A stretch of 64,000 nt of DNA from Cellulomonas sp. WB94 (GTDB lineage Bacteria > Actinomycetota > Actinomycetes > Actinomycetales > Cellulomonadaceae). The notes below the pieces were generated by a model that saw only the letters and a program-made list of their open reading frames with translations, made no database searches and was not told the origin of the DNA. The stretch lies in NCBI RefSeq assembly GCF_003115775.1, contig NZ_QEES01000002.1, positions 1,736,001-1,800,000 of the forward strand, read 5' to 3'. The position numbers were made by a program, and so were the translations under genes. Below, piece by piece: positions 47,642 to 56,476 of this stretch. How positions within the stretch are numbered: the stretch's first letter is position 1; every line of letters starts with the position of its first letter.

Positions 47642-47990
47642 TTAGTGGCTGCGTTGCACGAGTGGCAGTGCCCTGGCGAGGGACTCGCGGTCGCTGAGGC
47701 GAAGCTCAAGCTCGCCGGTGCCGAAGTGGCCGGTGCTGCGCACGTCGCGGCTGAAGCCGGGCAGGAGTTCCACCGTGTCCGGGTGGACCTTCAGGTAGGC
47801 GAGCAGGTTGTTGCTCTGCAGGTGGACCTCGACGCACGCCAAGTTCTGAGCCGGCAGAAGGCGAAGTAGTTCTTGAGCGTCTGCTTCGTCGAGGGCCTCG
47901 AGGTGGCATCCAGCTCCCTGTACAAGCCGGCGAGGCCTTGCGGGGCCTGTGCCAGGTGCTCCGGGACGGTGCAGACGTCCGGGCAAGATC
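47642..47990 (-). pseudogene. decayed DUF5655 domain gene
   Basis: Two frames together give a DUF5655-like C-terminal domain. The first frame reads EHLAQAPQGLAGLYRELD ... STKQTLKNYFAFCRL, the second NLACVEVHLQSNNLLAYLKV, then LLPGFSRDVRSTGHFGTGEL and SLARALPLVQRSH before the stop at 47642. One missing base at the junction (near 47845-47855) breaks them. Upstream of the domain there is a stop and no start, so the N-terminal part is lost. DUF5655 often ends DUF91/restriction-like or predicted transport proteins. Confidence 0.7.
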
Positions 47991-48041
47991 AGCACGCCGC
48001 AACCCGATGGGAGGCCGATGGCGGCAGACCCGCCCGCGGTC

Positions 48042-48560
48042 TCAACGCAGACCGTAGGTGACAGTTCGAGGCAAGCGCAGGGTTGGGGCCGTGACGGAGT
48101 CGTGAGCGGTAGCGAAGAACAGTTCCCACAGCAGGACGAGGTTCACCAGGGCCGCCATCAGGGCGAGCACCCCGGTCGGCTGGCGGAAGAAGACGAGCAC
48201 GAACCCCGCATGGGGGATCACCCGGATGACGCGGCCGACGACGTTGCCGGCGTCCTGCAGGGACACGTCCGGGGTGACGTTCGCGTCGCCCCGGGTCTGG
48301 ATGGCACCGTCGTCGATCTTGCTGATCCGGTGCGTGGTGAGCTTCCCGGTGCCGGAGTGGAAGGTGATGACGTCCCCGAGCGCGTAGACGCCACCCGGAG
48401 GTTGCGTGACGGCGAGGTCGCCGACCTCGAACGCGGGGACCATCGACCCGGACGTGATGGCGAACAGCCGGTAGCCCTCGTGGAACAGGACTCCTCCGGC
48501 CGCGGTCGCCCCGATGAGCAGCGCGACCAGGACGGCGGTGATGCGGGTTGCGACGGACAT
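48042..48560 (-). CDS. sipW: signal peptidase I, SipW/ER type
   Basis: The 172-aa membrane protease has an N-terminal helix (AVLVALLIGATAAGGVLF), the catalytic Ser in ITSGSMVPAFEVGD, and His instead of Lys in KLTTHRISKI, the mark of ER/archaeal-type enzymes. A C-terminal helix (VLALMAALVNLVLLWELFF) completes the fold. It follows the TasA-like gene on the same strand and is expected to remove that protein's signal peptide. Confidence 0.92.
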   Translation of the reverse strand: MSVATRITAVLVALLIGATAAGGVLFHEGYRLFAITSGSMVPAFEVGDLAVTQPPGGVYALGDVITFHSGTGKLTTHRISKIDDGAIQTRGDANVTPDVSLQDAGNVVGRVIRVIPHAGFVLVFFRQPTGVLALMAALVNLVLLWELFFATAHDSVTAPTLRLPRTVTYGLR

Positions 48561-48635
48561 GCCAGGTGCCTCCCGGACGGCGCCTCACGGCCAAGGGATG
48601 CGCGCCCTTGGCCGTGGACGCTTGGGTGGGTCAGG

Positions 48636-49244
48636 TCACGGGGCGATGCCGTGCTGGGTCGCGACGAGCGTGTACGGCAGGTTGAGCTCGGGCTGACCCT
48701 GGTGGGCGTTGGAGTACTTCGCGGCCGGGGTCCAGGAGAACGACACGTCGCCGCCCGCGCCCGGTGCCAGGTTCGATGCCAGCAGGATCTTGCTGGGCAG
48801 CGGGTTGCACGCCGGTGTGCCCGCACCGACCGGGCAGCTCGTGGCGTCGTCGTTCAGGTTCGCGGAGTCGAAGACGGCGGTGCCGGACGCGGTGACGTGG
48901 ACCTCGGCGTACGTTCCGCGGTCGTTGACCAGACCGGTGTCGGTCAGGTGGTTGAAGTCGCCGAGAGCGGCCTGGGGGAAGACGACCCAGACGTCCTGGT
49001 TGTTCAGGCCGGTGTTCGTGAAGCCGACCGTGTGGGTCGATGCCTCACCGGGGAGCATGTTCGTGAACGCGATCGTGGGGTTGGTCGCGGTGATGGCGAT
49101 GGTCCCCATCGTGCCGGTCAGGGCACCGGCTTCGCTGTCGGTGAAGTACGCACCCGTCCCTGAGACGGCGGCGGCGAGTAGGCCAGCGGTGAGTGCAGCC
49201 GAACCGACGAATCCGCCAATCCGGACGAGCTTGAGCTTGTTCAC
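48636..49244 (-). CDS. TasA/CalY-type SipW-dependent secreted protein
   Basis: The 202-aa protein starts at GTG 49242-49244 behind AAGGAG. Its leader (KLVRIGGFVGSAALTAGLLA) ends in the SipW-type cleavage region AVSGTGAYFTDSEAG. The mature part is beta-rich (IAITATNPTIAFTNMLPGEA, VGFTNTGLNNQDVWVVF) and contains two Cys (SCPVGAGTPACNP). Homologues form biofilm fibres (TasA) or act as camelysin. It pairs with the peptidase gene 75 bp downstream. Confidence 0.85.
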   Translation of the reverse strand: MNKLKLVRIGGFVGSAALTAGLLAAAVSGTGAYFTDSEAGALTGTMGTIAITATNPTIAFTNMLPGEASTHTVGFTNTGLNNQDVWVVFPQAALGDFNHLTDTGLVNDRGTYAEVHVTASGTAVFDSANLNDDATSCPVGAGTPACNPLPSKILLASNLAPGAGGDVSFSWTPAAKYSNAHQGQPELNLPYTLVATQHGIAP

Positions 49245-49760
49245 GATGCTCCTTCGTAGTGCTGTGGTGCCGAACGGCAACCTTCATGACCGTAGGTCGC
49301 ATAGCCGGACAAAGCGGTGCATATGGCTGTGGCAAACGGGCGAAGGTCTTACGTCCCGTGTCGCGCTCAGTGGGTCGCTGCAGTCGCCACGAAGGCGTAC
49401 GCGATGATCGCTGCCGTTGAATCGGGCGTCAGCGCGTACAGGGCAGCGGACGCGACGTTCTTCACCGTGTGCGACATCGTCAACATCGTCAACACCGAGC
49501 TTGCCCTGCCGCCCGCCGGACCCTGGGCGGGCTTGGCGGCGGGCCCGCCTCGCCCCGGTACACCAGGAAGGCCCCTCGTGTCCGAAGACGAGGCGGGCGA
49601 CACCGCGTCATCGCGACGTCGAAGGGCAGCGACGACGAAGTGACGCAGTTGCGTGTCTCTGTGCGACTCGCCTTGAGTACCGGGGAAGCGCTGACGTTCC
49701 GAGCCGTCGCCGTCGCCGACGGCGCGTGCCCGGTGAGGATGTCGAGCACGCGCCGCACCG
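49245..49760. other. 516-bp gap with no supported gene
   Basis: Several open frames on both strands lack ribosome-binding sites and family resemblance. GC is slightly lower than in flanking genes and short GC-rich inverted pieces occur near 49508-49555. It may contain the promoter of the TasA-like gene and decayed sequence, but I see nothing certain. Confidence 0.5.
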
Positions 49761-50615
49761 TCAGGAGTCGTAGGACAGGGATGCCGAGAGGTCCCGGTGC
49801 GCGTCGATCTGCGCCTTGATGGTGGTCAGGTTCTCCTCGACGCCGGCCACGGCGTCGGCGCCGGCGACGAACCGCAGCGGCAGGTCGCCGGAGTCGGACA
49901 GGCTGACCAGCGCACGGGCGAGCCGTGCGGGGTCGCCGCCCTGCTGCCCGTTCATGGCCTTCCATGCCTCGATCGTCGACGCGGTGCGCTCGGTGTAGTC
50001 CTCGATCTGCAGCTCGGGCCAGAGGGTGGATGCGCCCTCGACGAGCAGGTCGGTGCGGAAGAAGCCCGGCTCGACGGCCATGGTCGAGATGCCGTAGGGG
50101 GCCAGGTCGAACCGCAGGGACTCCATCCACCCCTCGAGGGCGAACTTCGAGGCCGCGTACGCGGCGCAGAACTCCTGCCCGATCAGGCCCGCGGTCGAGG
50201 TCACGGTGATGACCTGGCCGGCGCGCTGGCGGCGCATGACCGGCAGGACCGCGCGAGTGACGTTCAGCGGACCGAAGAAGTTCGTCTCCATCTGCGCGCG
50301 GAACTGCGCGTCGCTGATGTTCTCGAAGTAGCCGGCGTAGAAGTTCCCGGCGTTGTTCACCAGCACGTCGATGCACCCGAACCGGTCGACCGCTGCCGCG
50401 GCGGCCGCCTCGGCCGCGGCGGGGTCGGTGATGTCCAGCGCGACGGCGAGCAGGTCGGGGTGCGCCCCGATCGCCTGCTCCACCTTGTGGGTGTCACGCC
50501 CGGTGGCGACGACCGCGTGCCCGGCGGCCAGGGCTGCCTGGGCGAGGTGCACGCCCAGCCCGCGACCGGCCCCGGTGATCAGGAAGACCTTCGTGGCCGA
50601 CGTCTGCTCGCTCAT
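49761..50615 (-). CDS. SDR-family oxidoreductase
   Basis: The 284-aa classical short-chain dehydrogenase has the cofactor motif VFLITGAGRGLGVHLAQAAL, VLVNNAGNFYAG, the active Ser in VTSTAGLIG and YAASKFALEGWMESL. ATG 50613-50615 has AGGAGT upstream. The substrate is unknown. It is divergent from an XRE regulator that probably controls it. Confidence 0.92.
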   Translation of the reverse strand: MSEQTSATKVFLITGAGRGLGVHLAQAALAAGHAVVATGRDTHKVEQAIGAHPDLLAVALDITDPAAAEAAAAAAVDRFGCIDVLVNNAGNFYAGYFENISDAQFRAQMETNFFGPLNVTRAVLPVMRRQRAGQVITVTSTAGLIGQEFCAAYAASKFALEGWMESLRFDLAPYGISTMAVEPGFFRTDLLVEGASTLWPELQIEDYTERTASTIEAWKAMNGQQGGDPARLARALVSLSDSGDLPLRFVAGADAVAGVEENLTTIKAQIDAHRDLSASLSYDS

Positions 50616-50748
50616 GCTCGTACTCCTTCGATGGCCTGGTGCGCGCCGCACGACGCGGCACCGGCCATGCAACCGCGATCGTCCGCGGCGGAGAAGTCAC
50701 TGCTGGGCGGTGTACCAGCAGCCCATCCCAGAACCGGCTACGGCGACC

Positions 50749-50763
50749 TACCGTGGCCGGGTG
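50749..50763 (+). promoter_or_regulatory. leaderless-type promoter of the XRE gene
   Basis: TACCGT (50749-50754) fits TANNNT and is followed by six bases and the GTG at 50761; there is no Shine-Dalgarno sequence. Confidence 0.45.
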
Positions 50764-51660
50764 GACAACCGTGACGAGGTCAAGAACTTCCTGAGCACCC
50801 GCCGGGCCCGGCTCACCCCGCAGGCCGCCGGCCTGATCGCGTACAGCGCCAACCGGCGCGTGCCCGGGCTCAAGCGCAGCGAGGTGGCCGACCTGGCCGG
50901 GGTCAGCGTCGAGTACTACGCGCAGCTCGAACGCGGCAACCTCAGCGGGGTGTCCGACGCCGTCCTGGAGGCTCTGGGCCGCGCGCTGCAGCTGGACGAC
51001 GCCGAACGCGCACACCTGACTGACCTGGCGCGCGCCGCCGGCCCGGCGTCCCGCACCCGGCGCCCTCCCGCGGCACTCCAGGTCCGACCGACCGTGCAGC
51101 GACTGCTCGACCTCATCGGCGAGACCGTTCCGGCGATCGTGAACAACGGCCGCCTCGATGCCGTGGCCGGCAACGCCCTGGGACGAGCGCTGTTCGCCCC
51201 GGTGTACGCCACGCCGGCCCACCCGCCAGGCGCGCCCGCCAACCATGGCCGCTTCACGTTCCTCGACGACCGCGCCCACGACTTCTGGATCGACTGGGAA
51301 CGCGCGGCCGACGACGCCGTGGCCCAGCTGCGCACGGAAGCCGGCCGCGACCCCTACGACCGGGCGCTGACCGACCTGGTGGGGGAGCTCTCCACCCGCA
51401 GCCCCGCGTTCCGGACCCGGTGGGCCGCGCACGACGTGCGCCTGCACCAGGCCGGCGTCAAGCACTTCCACCACCCCGTCGTCGGCGACCTGCACCTCGA
51501 CTACGAGGCCATGGAGCTGCCCGCCCAGCCCGGGCTGACCCTGATCGCCTTCACTGCCCCGGCGGGCTCACCCGACGAGGACGCCATCCACCTGTTGTCG
51601 AGCTGGGCCGCGACCCACGCCACGATCCAGGAGCTCGGCGCGGCTCGGCGCCGGGACTGA
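50761..51660 (+). CDS. XRE-family regulator with MmyB-like ligand domain
   Basis: The 299-aa protein has an N-terminal HTH (KRSEVADLAGVSVEYYAQLE, followed by RGNLSGVSDAVLEAL) and the MmyB-like C-terminal domain (HDFWIDWERAADDAVAQLRT; HFHHPVVGDLHLDYEAMELP) that binds a small hydrophobic ligand in the family. It is divergent from an SDR gene, the usual partner. Confidence 0.92.
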   Translation: MDNRDEVKNFLSTRRARLTPQAAGLIAYSANRRVPGLKRSEVADLAGVSVEYYAQLERGNLSGVSDAVLEALGRALQLDDAERAHLTDLARAAGPASRTRRPPAALQVRPTVQRLLDLIGETVPAIVNNGRLDAVAGNALGRALFAPVYATPAHPPGAPANHGRFTFLDDRAHDFWIDWERAADDAVAQLRTEAGRDPYDRALTDLVGELSTRSPAFRTRWAAHDVRLHQAGVKHFHHPVVGDLHLDYEAMELPAQPGLTLIAFTAPAGSPDEDAIHLLSSWAATHATIQELGAARRRD

Positions 51661-51760
51661 TCTGGTCGACACCTCTGCGACGGCCGGCACTGCGACCAGT
51701 CGCACTCGCCGAGCTGAAGGCGGCCCCCCTGATCATCGCCGCGCTCTCCGAGGTGGTGTC

Positions 51761-52579
51761 TCAGCTCTGGCCGCGGGGTTCGACGCTCCGCGTCGGGGTC
51801 TTGCCGGCCCGCCCGGGCGAGTGGTTCGACGAGGCCGGGGGCGCGACCGGGACCCGGATCACCGGGACCGGGAAACGTGCGGCGCGGATCGGGTCGAGCG
51901 TCTGGTCCGTGATGCCCGCAGTGAAGTCCTCGAAGCCGAACACCTTGAACAGCGCCTCGTGGCCGAACTTCGAGCTGTCGGCGACGAAGAAGGCTTCGCT
52001 CGCGATCGAACGCATCTTGCGCTTGAGCTCGATCTCGTAGCTCGAGGTCGCGTAGATGCCGTCCTCCATCACGGTGCCGGCCCCGAAGATCGCCACATGG
52101 ACCCGCAAGGTGTCGAGCTGCTGGATCGACGTCGGTCCCCACATGGCGAAGCCGTTGGGGAGCAGCTCTCCGCCGATGAAGACGAGGTTGATCATGGGCC
52201 GCTTGGCGACCTCGAGCCCGATCCGCAGGTCGTGCGTGACGACGGTCAGCCGGGAGTGGTCCAGGTGCCGGGCGACCTCGAGCGTCGTCGTCCCGCCGTC
52301 GAGCAGGACTGTCTGACCCTCGAGCACGCGCTCCGCCATGGCGGCCCCGATGGCCTGCTTCTCGGGCATGTGCACGCCGTGCGCGTTTCGCGCAGGCGAC
52401 TCGTTCATGTGCACGGGCACTGCGCCGCCGTGCGTGCGCTGGACGATGCCGTCTTCCTCGAGCCGGTCGAGGTCCCGGCGGATGGTGGACGTGTCCACCT
52501 GAAAGGCCTCCGCCAGTGCATTCACACTGTGGAAGCCGCGCTCCTGCAGCAGGACGGCGATGTCCTCGCGACGCGACAT
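51761..52579 (-). CDS. DeoR/GlpR-family transcriptional regulator
   Basis: The 272-aa repressor has the DeoR HTH (SVNALAEAFQVDTSTIRRDL, then DRLEEDGIVQRTHGGAVP) and the sugar-phosphate-binding domain (VLLDGGTTTLEVARHL, VVTHDLRIGLEVAKR, FVADSSKFGHEALFKVF). DeoR proteins respond to phosphorylated sugars, which fits the kinase genes of the divergent operon. Confidence 0.93.
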   Translation of the reverse strand: MSRREDIAVLLQERGFHSVNALAEAFQVDTSTIRRDLDRLEEDGIVQRTHGGAVPVHMNESPARNAHGVHMPEKQAIGAAMAERVLEGQTVLLDGGTTTLEVARHLDHSRLTVVTHDLRIGLEVAKRPMINLVFIGGELLPNGFAMWGPTSIQQLDTLRVHVAIFGAGTVMEDGIYATSSYEIELKRKMRSIASEAFFVADSSKFGHEALFKVFGFEDFTAGITDQTLDPIRAARFPVPVIRVPVAPPASSNHSPGRAGKTPTRSVEPRGQS

Positions 52580-52679
52580 GGGGTGACCTCTCTGGGCGCT
52601 TACCGAACTCTAGCAGCCAAGTGTGCACGTTTTCGCGCAGAGTTTTGAGACCTGCTGCGCGATAAACGGCGAGACGTGC

Positions 52680-52708
52680 TCGACACACGCGCGGATCGCG
52701 GCTACTGT
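52680..52708 (+). promoter_or_regulatory. promoter of the DhaK/ABC-transporter operon
   Basis: TCGACA (52680-52685), a 17-bp spacer and TACTGT (52703-52708) make a good sigma-70-type promoter. CGAG-ACGTG-CTCG at 52670-52682 is a small inverted repeat over the -35 and a possible DeoR site. Confidence 0.55.
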
Positions 52709-52784
52709 CCTGCAGAGCGGGGGCACGAGTCCGCGGCGTGGACGTTGAAGTCCACCGGGCGATCGATCACAAGGGAGTGAACGG

Positions 52785-53840
52785 ATGACGCAACGAAGGC
52801 TGGCTGTCCTGGCGATCTCGGGCATCACTGCAGCTCTGCTCGCAGGCTGCGGATCGGTGGGCGGCGGTGCTGCGACCGGCGCGACGGCTGCAGGCGCAGG
52901 TACGGGCGCAACGCTCGCCCCCAAGGACATGACCATGGTCACGGTGGTCAAGCTCAAGGGCATCGCGTGGTTCGACCGCATGGAGGTCGGCGTCAAGAAC
53001 TTCGCCACGCGCACGGGTGTCGATGCCCGCGAGGAAGGTTCGAACGACGTCAGCCCGGAGAAGCAGATCCAGATCATCCAGGACCTGATCCCGCAGAAGC
53101 CCACGGCGATCACCGTGGTGCCGAACTCGCCCGAGGCGCTCTCCAACGTGCTCAAGCAGGCGCGCGACCAGGGCATCATCGTCGTCTCGCACGAGGCGAC
53201 GGGCATCAAGAACGTCGACATCGACATCGAGGCGTTCGACAACGCCGTCTACGGCGCCAAGATCATGGACAGCCTCGGCAAGTGCATGGGTGGCGAGGGC
53301 AAGTACGTGCAGTTCGTCGGAGGCCTCACCGCCAAGACGCACATGGAGTGGGTCGGCGCGGCGCTCGACGAGCAGAAGGCCAAGTTCCCGGGCATGACGC
53401 GGGTCGAGGACCCGATCGAGAGCACGGACAACGAGAACGCCGCCTACGACAAGGCCAAGGAGATCCTCGCCAAGTACCCCGACATCAAGGGCTTCGAGGG
53501 CTCCGCGGGCAACGACGTCCCCGGTATCGCCCGGGCCGTCGAGGAGGCCGGTCTTCAGGACAGCGTGTGCGTCATGGGCACGTCCATCCCGTCGGCCGCC
53601 GCGAAGTACCTCGCCAACGGCTCGATCGACAAGATCTTCTTCTGGGACCCCGCGCTCGCCGGTGAGGCCCAGCTCCAGATCGCGATGATCCTCGCGCAGG
53701 GCGGCAAGATCGAAGAGGGAACGGACCTCGGGATCGAGGGCTACCACTCGCTCAAGAAGACTGCCGGCTACGACAACGTGTTCGTCGGGGACGCGTCGGT
53801 GGAAGCGGACGCCGAGACGGCCGCCAGCTTCAAGTTCTGA
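52785..53840 (+). CDS. sugar ABC transporter substrate-binding lipoprotein (CUT2 type)
   Basis: A 351-aa RbsB/LsrB-like binding protein. The signal ends in the lipobox LLAGC (Cys 22), and a Gly/Ala/Thr linker precedes the two-lobed domain (VVKLKGIAWFDRMEVGVKNF; QIIQDLIPQKPTAITVVPNS; GFEGSAGNDVPGIARAVEEA). It captures an unknown carbohydrate. It is the first gene of the operon and is separated from the ATPase gene by a strong hairpin. Confidence 0.92.
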   Translation: MTQRRLAVLAISGITAALLAGCGSVGGGAATGATAAGAGTGATLAPKDMTMVTVVKLKGIAWFDRMEVGVKNFATRTGVDAREEGSNDVSPEKQIQIIQDLIPQKPTAITVVPNSPEALSNVLKQARDQGIIVVSHEATGIKNVDIDIEAFDNAVYGAKIMDSLGKCMGGEGKYVQFVGGLTAKTHMEWVGAALDEQKAKFPGMTRVEDPIESTDNENAAYDKAKEILAKYPDIKGFEGSAGNDVPGIARAVEEAGLQDSVCVMGTSIPSAAAKYLANGSIDKIFFWDPALAGEAQLQIAMILAQGGKIEEGTDLGIEGYHSLKKTAGYDNVFVGDASVEADAETAASFKF

Positions 53841-53863
53841 GCTCGGCCCTCGACAGGCCTGCA

Positions 53864-53901
53864 CCCTGGGGTTGCCCGTCCACGGACGGTCAACCCCAGG
53901 G
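53864..53901 (+). terminator. intercistronic hairpin after the binding-protein gene
   Basis: CCCTGGGGTTG (53864-53874) pairs perfectly with CAACCCCAGGG (53891-53901), and the loop itself contains CCGTCC/GGACGG. It probably acts as partial terminator or RNA-stability element giving more binding protein than transporter. Confidence 0.7.
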
Positions 53902-53921
53902 GTGGCCGGAAAGCACCCACC

Positions 53922-55436
53922 ATGACAGCACCCAGCTCAACGGGCGCACCTGTGCCAGTTCTGCAGGTTCGCAACCTCGTCAAGACCTATGGCGGCGTCA
54001 TCGCCCTCGACGACGTCTCGCTCGACCTTCTTCCGGGTGAGGTGCACTGCCTCGCCGGCGAGAACGGCAGCGGCAAGTCGACCCTCATCAAGATCATCTC
54101 CGGCGCGGAGAAGCCTGACTCCGGCGAGATCATCGTCGACGGGGTCGCGCACCACGCGATGAACTCCACCGAGGCGATCAAGACCGGGATCCAGGTCATC
54201 TACCAGGACTTCTCGCTCTTCCCCAACCTCACGGTCGCGGAGAACATCACGCTGACCGCGGCGGTCGCCGACCGCCGGCGGCTCTACTCGCAGCGCGCCG
54301 CACGGCCCGCCGCGCAGGCGATCGTCGACGAGCTCGCCCTCGACCTCGACCTCGACGCGGACGTCGAGAACCTCTCGGTCGCGGACAAGCAGCTCACGGC
54401 CATCTGCCGAGCGCTCGTGCACGACGCCCGGGTGATCGTCATGGACGAGCCCACGACCGCCCTCACCCACACCGAGGTCGCACGGCTGTTCAGCCTGGTC
54501 GAGACGCTCCGCGAGCGCGGGGTGGCGCTGATGTTCGTCTCGCACAAGCTCGACGAGGTCCTTGCGGTCTCCCAGCGGGTGACGATCCTCCGCTCGGGCG
54601 TCCACGTGCTGACAGCACCGGCCGCGGACCTCGACCCGCGCGCCATCGCCAGGCACATGACCGGCCGCGACGTGAAGGACGAGCGCACCGTGAGCGAGCT
54701 CGCCCCTGATGCCGCGCCCGTGCTCGAGGTCGACGGGCTGACCCTCCCCGGCGCCTACCACGACATCTCCTTCACACTGCGTCGGGGCGAGATCCTGGGT
54801 GTGACGGGCCTGCTCGGCTCAGGTCGGTCCGAGATCGCCGAGTCGCTGTTCGGGGTCCTGCCGGCTGAGCGTGGCACCGTTCGCATCGACGGACGCGCCG
54901 TGCGGCTGAGGTCCATCGACGACGCGATCGCGGCCGGCATCGGGTACGTCCCGGAGGACAGGCTCTCCCAGGGGCTGTTCCTGGAGAAGTCGATCGCCGA
55001 CAACATGATCGCCGGATCGCTCGACGCCCATCGCACGCGCTGGCACATGCTCGACGGCGGCCGTGTGCGGACCACCATCCAGCAGCTCTTCGAGCGGCTC
55101 CGGATCAAGGCTCCGAACGTCTCGGCCACGGTCCGCTCGCTCTCGGGCGGCAACGCGCAGCGGGTGGTCATCGCCAAGTGGCTCGCGAACCGGCCCCGGG
55201 TACTCATGCTCAACGGCCCGACCGTCGGCGTCGACGTGGGCTCCAAGGAGGAGATCCTCGCGATCTTGCGTGCCGAGGCCGCACAGGGGATGTCCGTCAT
55301 CGTCATCTCCGACGACGCGCCCGAGCTGGTCGCGTGCTGCCACCGCGTGCTCGTGATCCGCCAGGGCCGCCTGGTCCACACCCTTGAGGACGGGGACATC
55401 GACGTGAACACCATTCTCGAGCGGATGGCGGCATGA
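53922..55436 (+). CDS. sugar ABC transporter ATP-binding protein (RbsA/MglA type)
   Basis: The 504-aa protein has two ATPase domains. The first is complete: Walker A GENGSGKSTLIKII, Walker B VIVMDEPTTAL. The second has the degenerate Walker A GLLGSGRSEIAESL normal for this class, followed by the signature LSGGNAQRVVIAKWL and VLMLNGPTVGVDVGSK. It powers uptake by the two following permeases. Confidence 0.94.
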   Translation: MTAPSSTGAPVPVLQVRNLVKTYGGVIALDDVSLDLLPGEVHCLAGENGSGKSTLIKIISGAEKPDSGEIIVDGVAHHAMNSTEAIKTGIQVIYQDFSLFPNLTVAENITLTAAVADRRRLYSQRAARPAAQAIVDELALDLDLDADVENLSVADKQLTAICRALVHDARVIVMDEPTTALTHTEVARLFSLVETLRERGVALMFVSHKLDEVLAVSQRVTILRSGVHVLTAPAADLDPRAIARHMTGRDVKDERTVSELAPDAAPVLEVDGLTLPGAYHDISFTLRRGEILGVTGLLGSGRSEIAESLFGVLPAERGTVRIDGRAVRLRSIDDAIAAGIGYVPEDRLSQGLFLEKSIADNMIAGSLDAHRTRWHMLDGGRVRTTIQQLFERLRIKAPNVSATVRSLSGGNAQRVVIAKWLANRPRVLMLNGPTVGVDVGSKEEILAILRAEAAQGMSVIVISDDAPELVACCHRVLVIRQGRLVHTLEDGDIDVNTILERMAA

Positions 55437-56476
55437 GCGCCCCGGCCGCCCCGGCCCTGGCTGCGGTCCAGCGGCTCCGGGGTCCCAACAACGAAGGCGT
55501 TCTCGCGCTGATCCTGATCGGTCTCGTCGTCGTGATGTCGATCGCCAGCCCGGCGTTCTTCACCCTCTCGACGATGTTCGCGATCGTGCGCAGCTCGATC
55601 GTGCCGCTCATCTTCGCGCTCGGCGTCCTCATCGTGATCATCTCGGGCGGCATCGACGTCTCGTTCGCCGCCATCGCGATCTTCGCGGCCTACACGACGG
55701 TGCGGATCGCCGGCGCCGGTCTGGACCTGGGGCTCGCCGGCGTCTTCGTCGTCGCACTCGCCCTGGGTGCCGTCCTGGGACTGGTCAACGGAGCCGTCAT
55801 CGCGCGGTTCCGACTGCCCACGCTCATCGTGACGCTCGGCACGCAGGGCATCTTCAAGGGCGCCCTGCTCACCTACGTCGGGTCGCGGTACATCGCGGAC
55901 CTCCCGGCGTCGATGGCCTCGGTCTCGACGACCAACGTCGTGGAGATCTCGTCCGGCGGACGCGGGGCCTACCTCCATGTCATGGCGGTTCCGGCGATCC
56001 TGCTGTGCTTCGCGGTGGCGTGGATGCTCCGGCGAACGATGTTCGGACGTGGCATCTATGCCATCGGTGGCGATGCGGAGGCGGCCCGCCGCGCGGGCTT
56101 CCGGGTCGTGCGGACCCAGCGATGGATCTACGTCCTGGTCGGGATGATGGCGGCGGTGGGCGGCATGATCTACATGATCATGGGGCGCAGCGCGAACCCC
56201 CAGGACCTCGTCGGCGGCGAGATGGACATCATCGCGGCGGTCGTCCTGGGCGGGGCGTCGATCTTCGGCGGCCGGGGCTCAGTCCTCGGGACCGCACTCG
56301 GCGTGCTCCTGGTCCAGGTGATCAACAACAGCCTGATCCTCGCGGGGGTGCCCAGCGCATGGCAGCGCACGGCCGTCGGCCTGCTGCTCATCATCGGCGT
56401 CGGCGTCCAAGCGGTCTCTGCGAAGCGCTCGGTGCGACGAGTGCGCGCCAACGATGAGGAAGGAGTGGCCGCGTGA
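55433..56476 (+). CDS. sugar ABC transporter permease (CUT2), first
   Basis: The 347-aa protein has about ten transmembrane helices and the RbsC-type segment VVLGGASIFGGRGSVLGTAL. ATG 55433 overlaps the ATPase stop (ATGA). It pairs with the next gene as a heterodimeric channel. Confidence 0.92.
   Translation: MSAPAAPALAAVQRLRGPNNEGVLALILIGLVVVMSIASPAFFTLSTMFAIVRSSIVPLIFALGVLIVIISGGIDVSFAAIAIFAAYTTVRIAGAGLDLGLAGVFVVALALGAVLGLVNGAVIARFRLPTLIVTLGTQGIFKGALLTYVGSRYIADLPASMASVSTTNVVEISSGGRGAYLHVMAVPAILLCFAVAWMLRRTMFGRGIYAIGGDAEAARRAGFRVVRTQRWIYVLVGMMAAVGGMIYMIMGRSANPQDLVGGEMDIIAAVVLGGASIFGGRGSVLGTALGVLLVQVINNSLILAGVPSAWQRTAVGLLLIIGVGVQAVSAKRSVRRVRANDEEGVAA

Noticed and set aside
47422-48041. tRNA-Lys as attachment site for an island holding the DUF5655 remnant and SipW/TasA genes
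   Set aside because: The 3' end of the tRNA faces left (47422), away from those genes, and no direct repeat of the tRNA end was seen on the right.
49317-49643. 108-codon plus-strand frame in the gap between the TasA-like and SDR genes
   Set aside because: No ribosome-binding site, no recognisable domain and a low-complexity Pro/Gly/Arg end.
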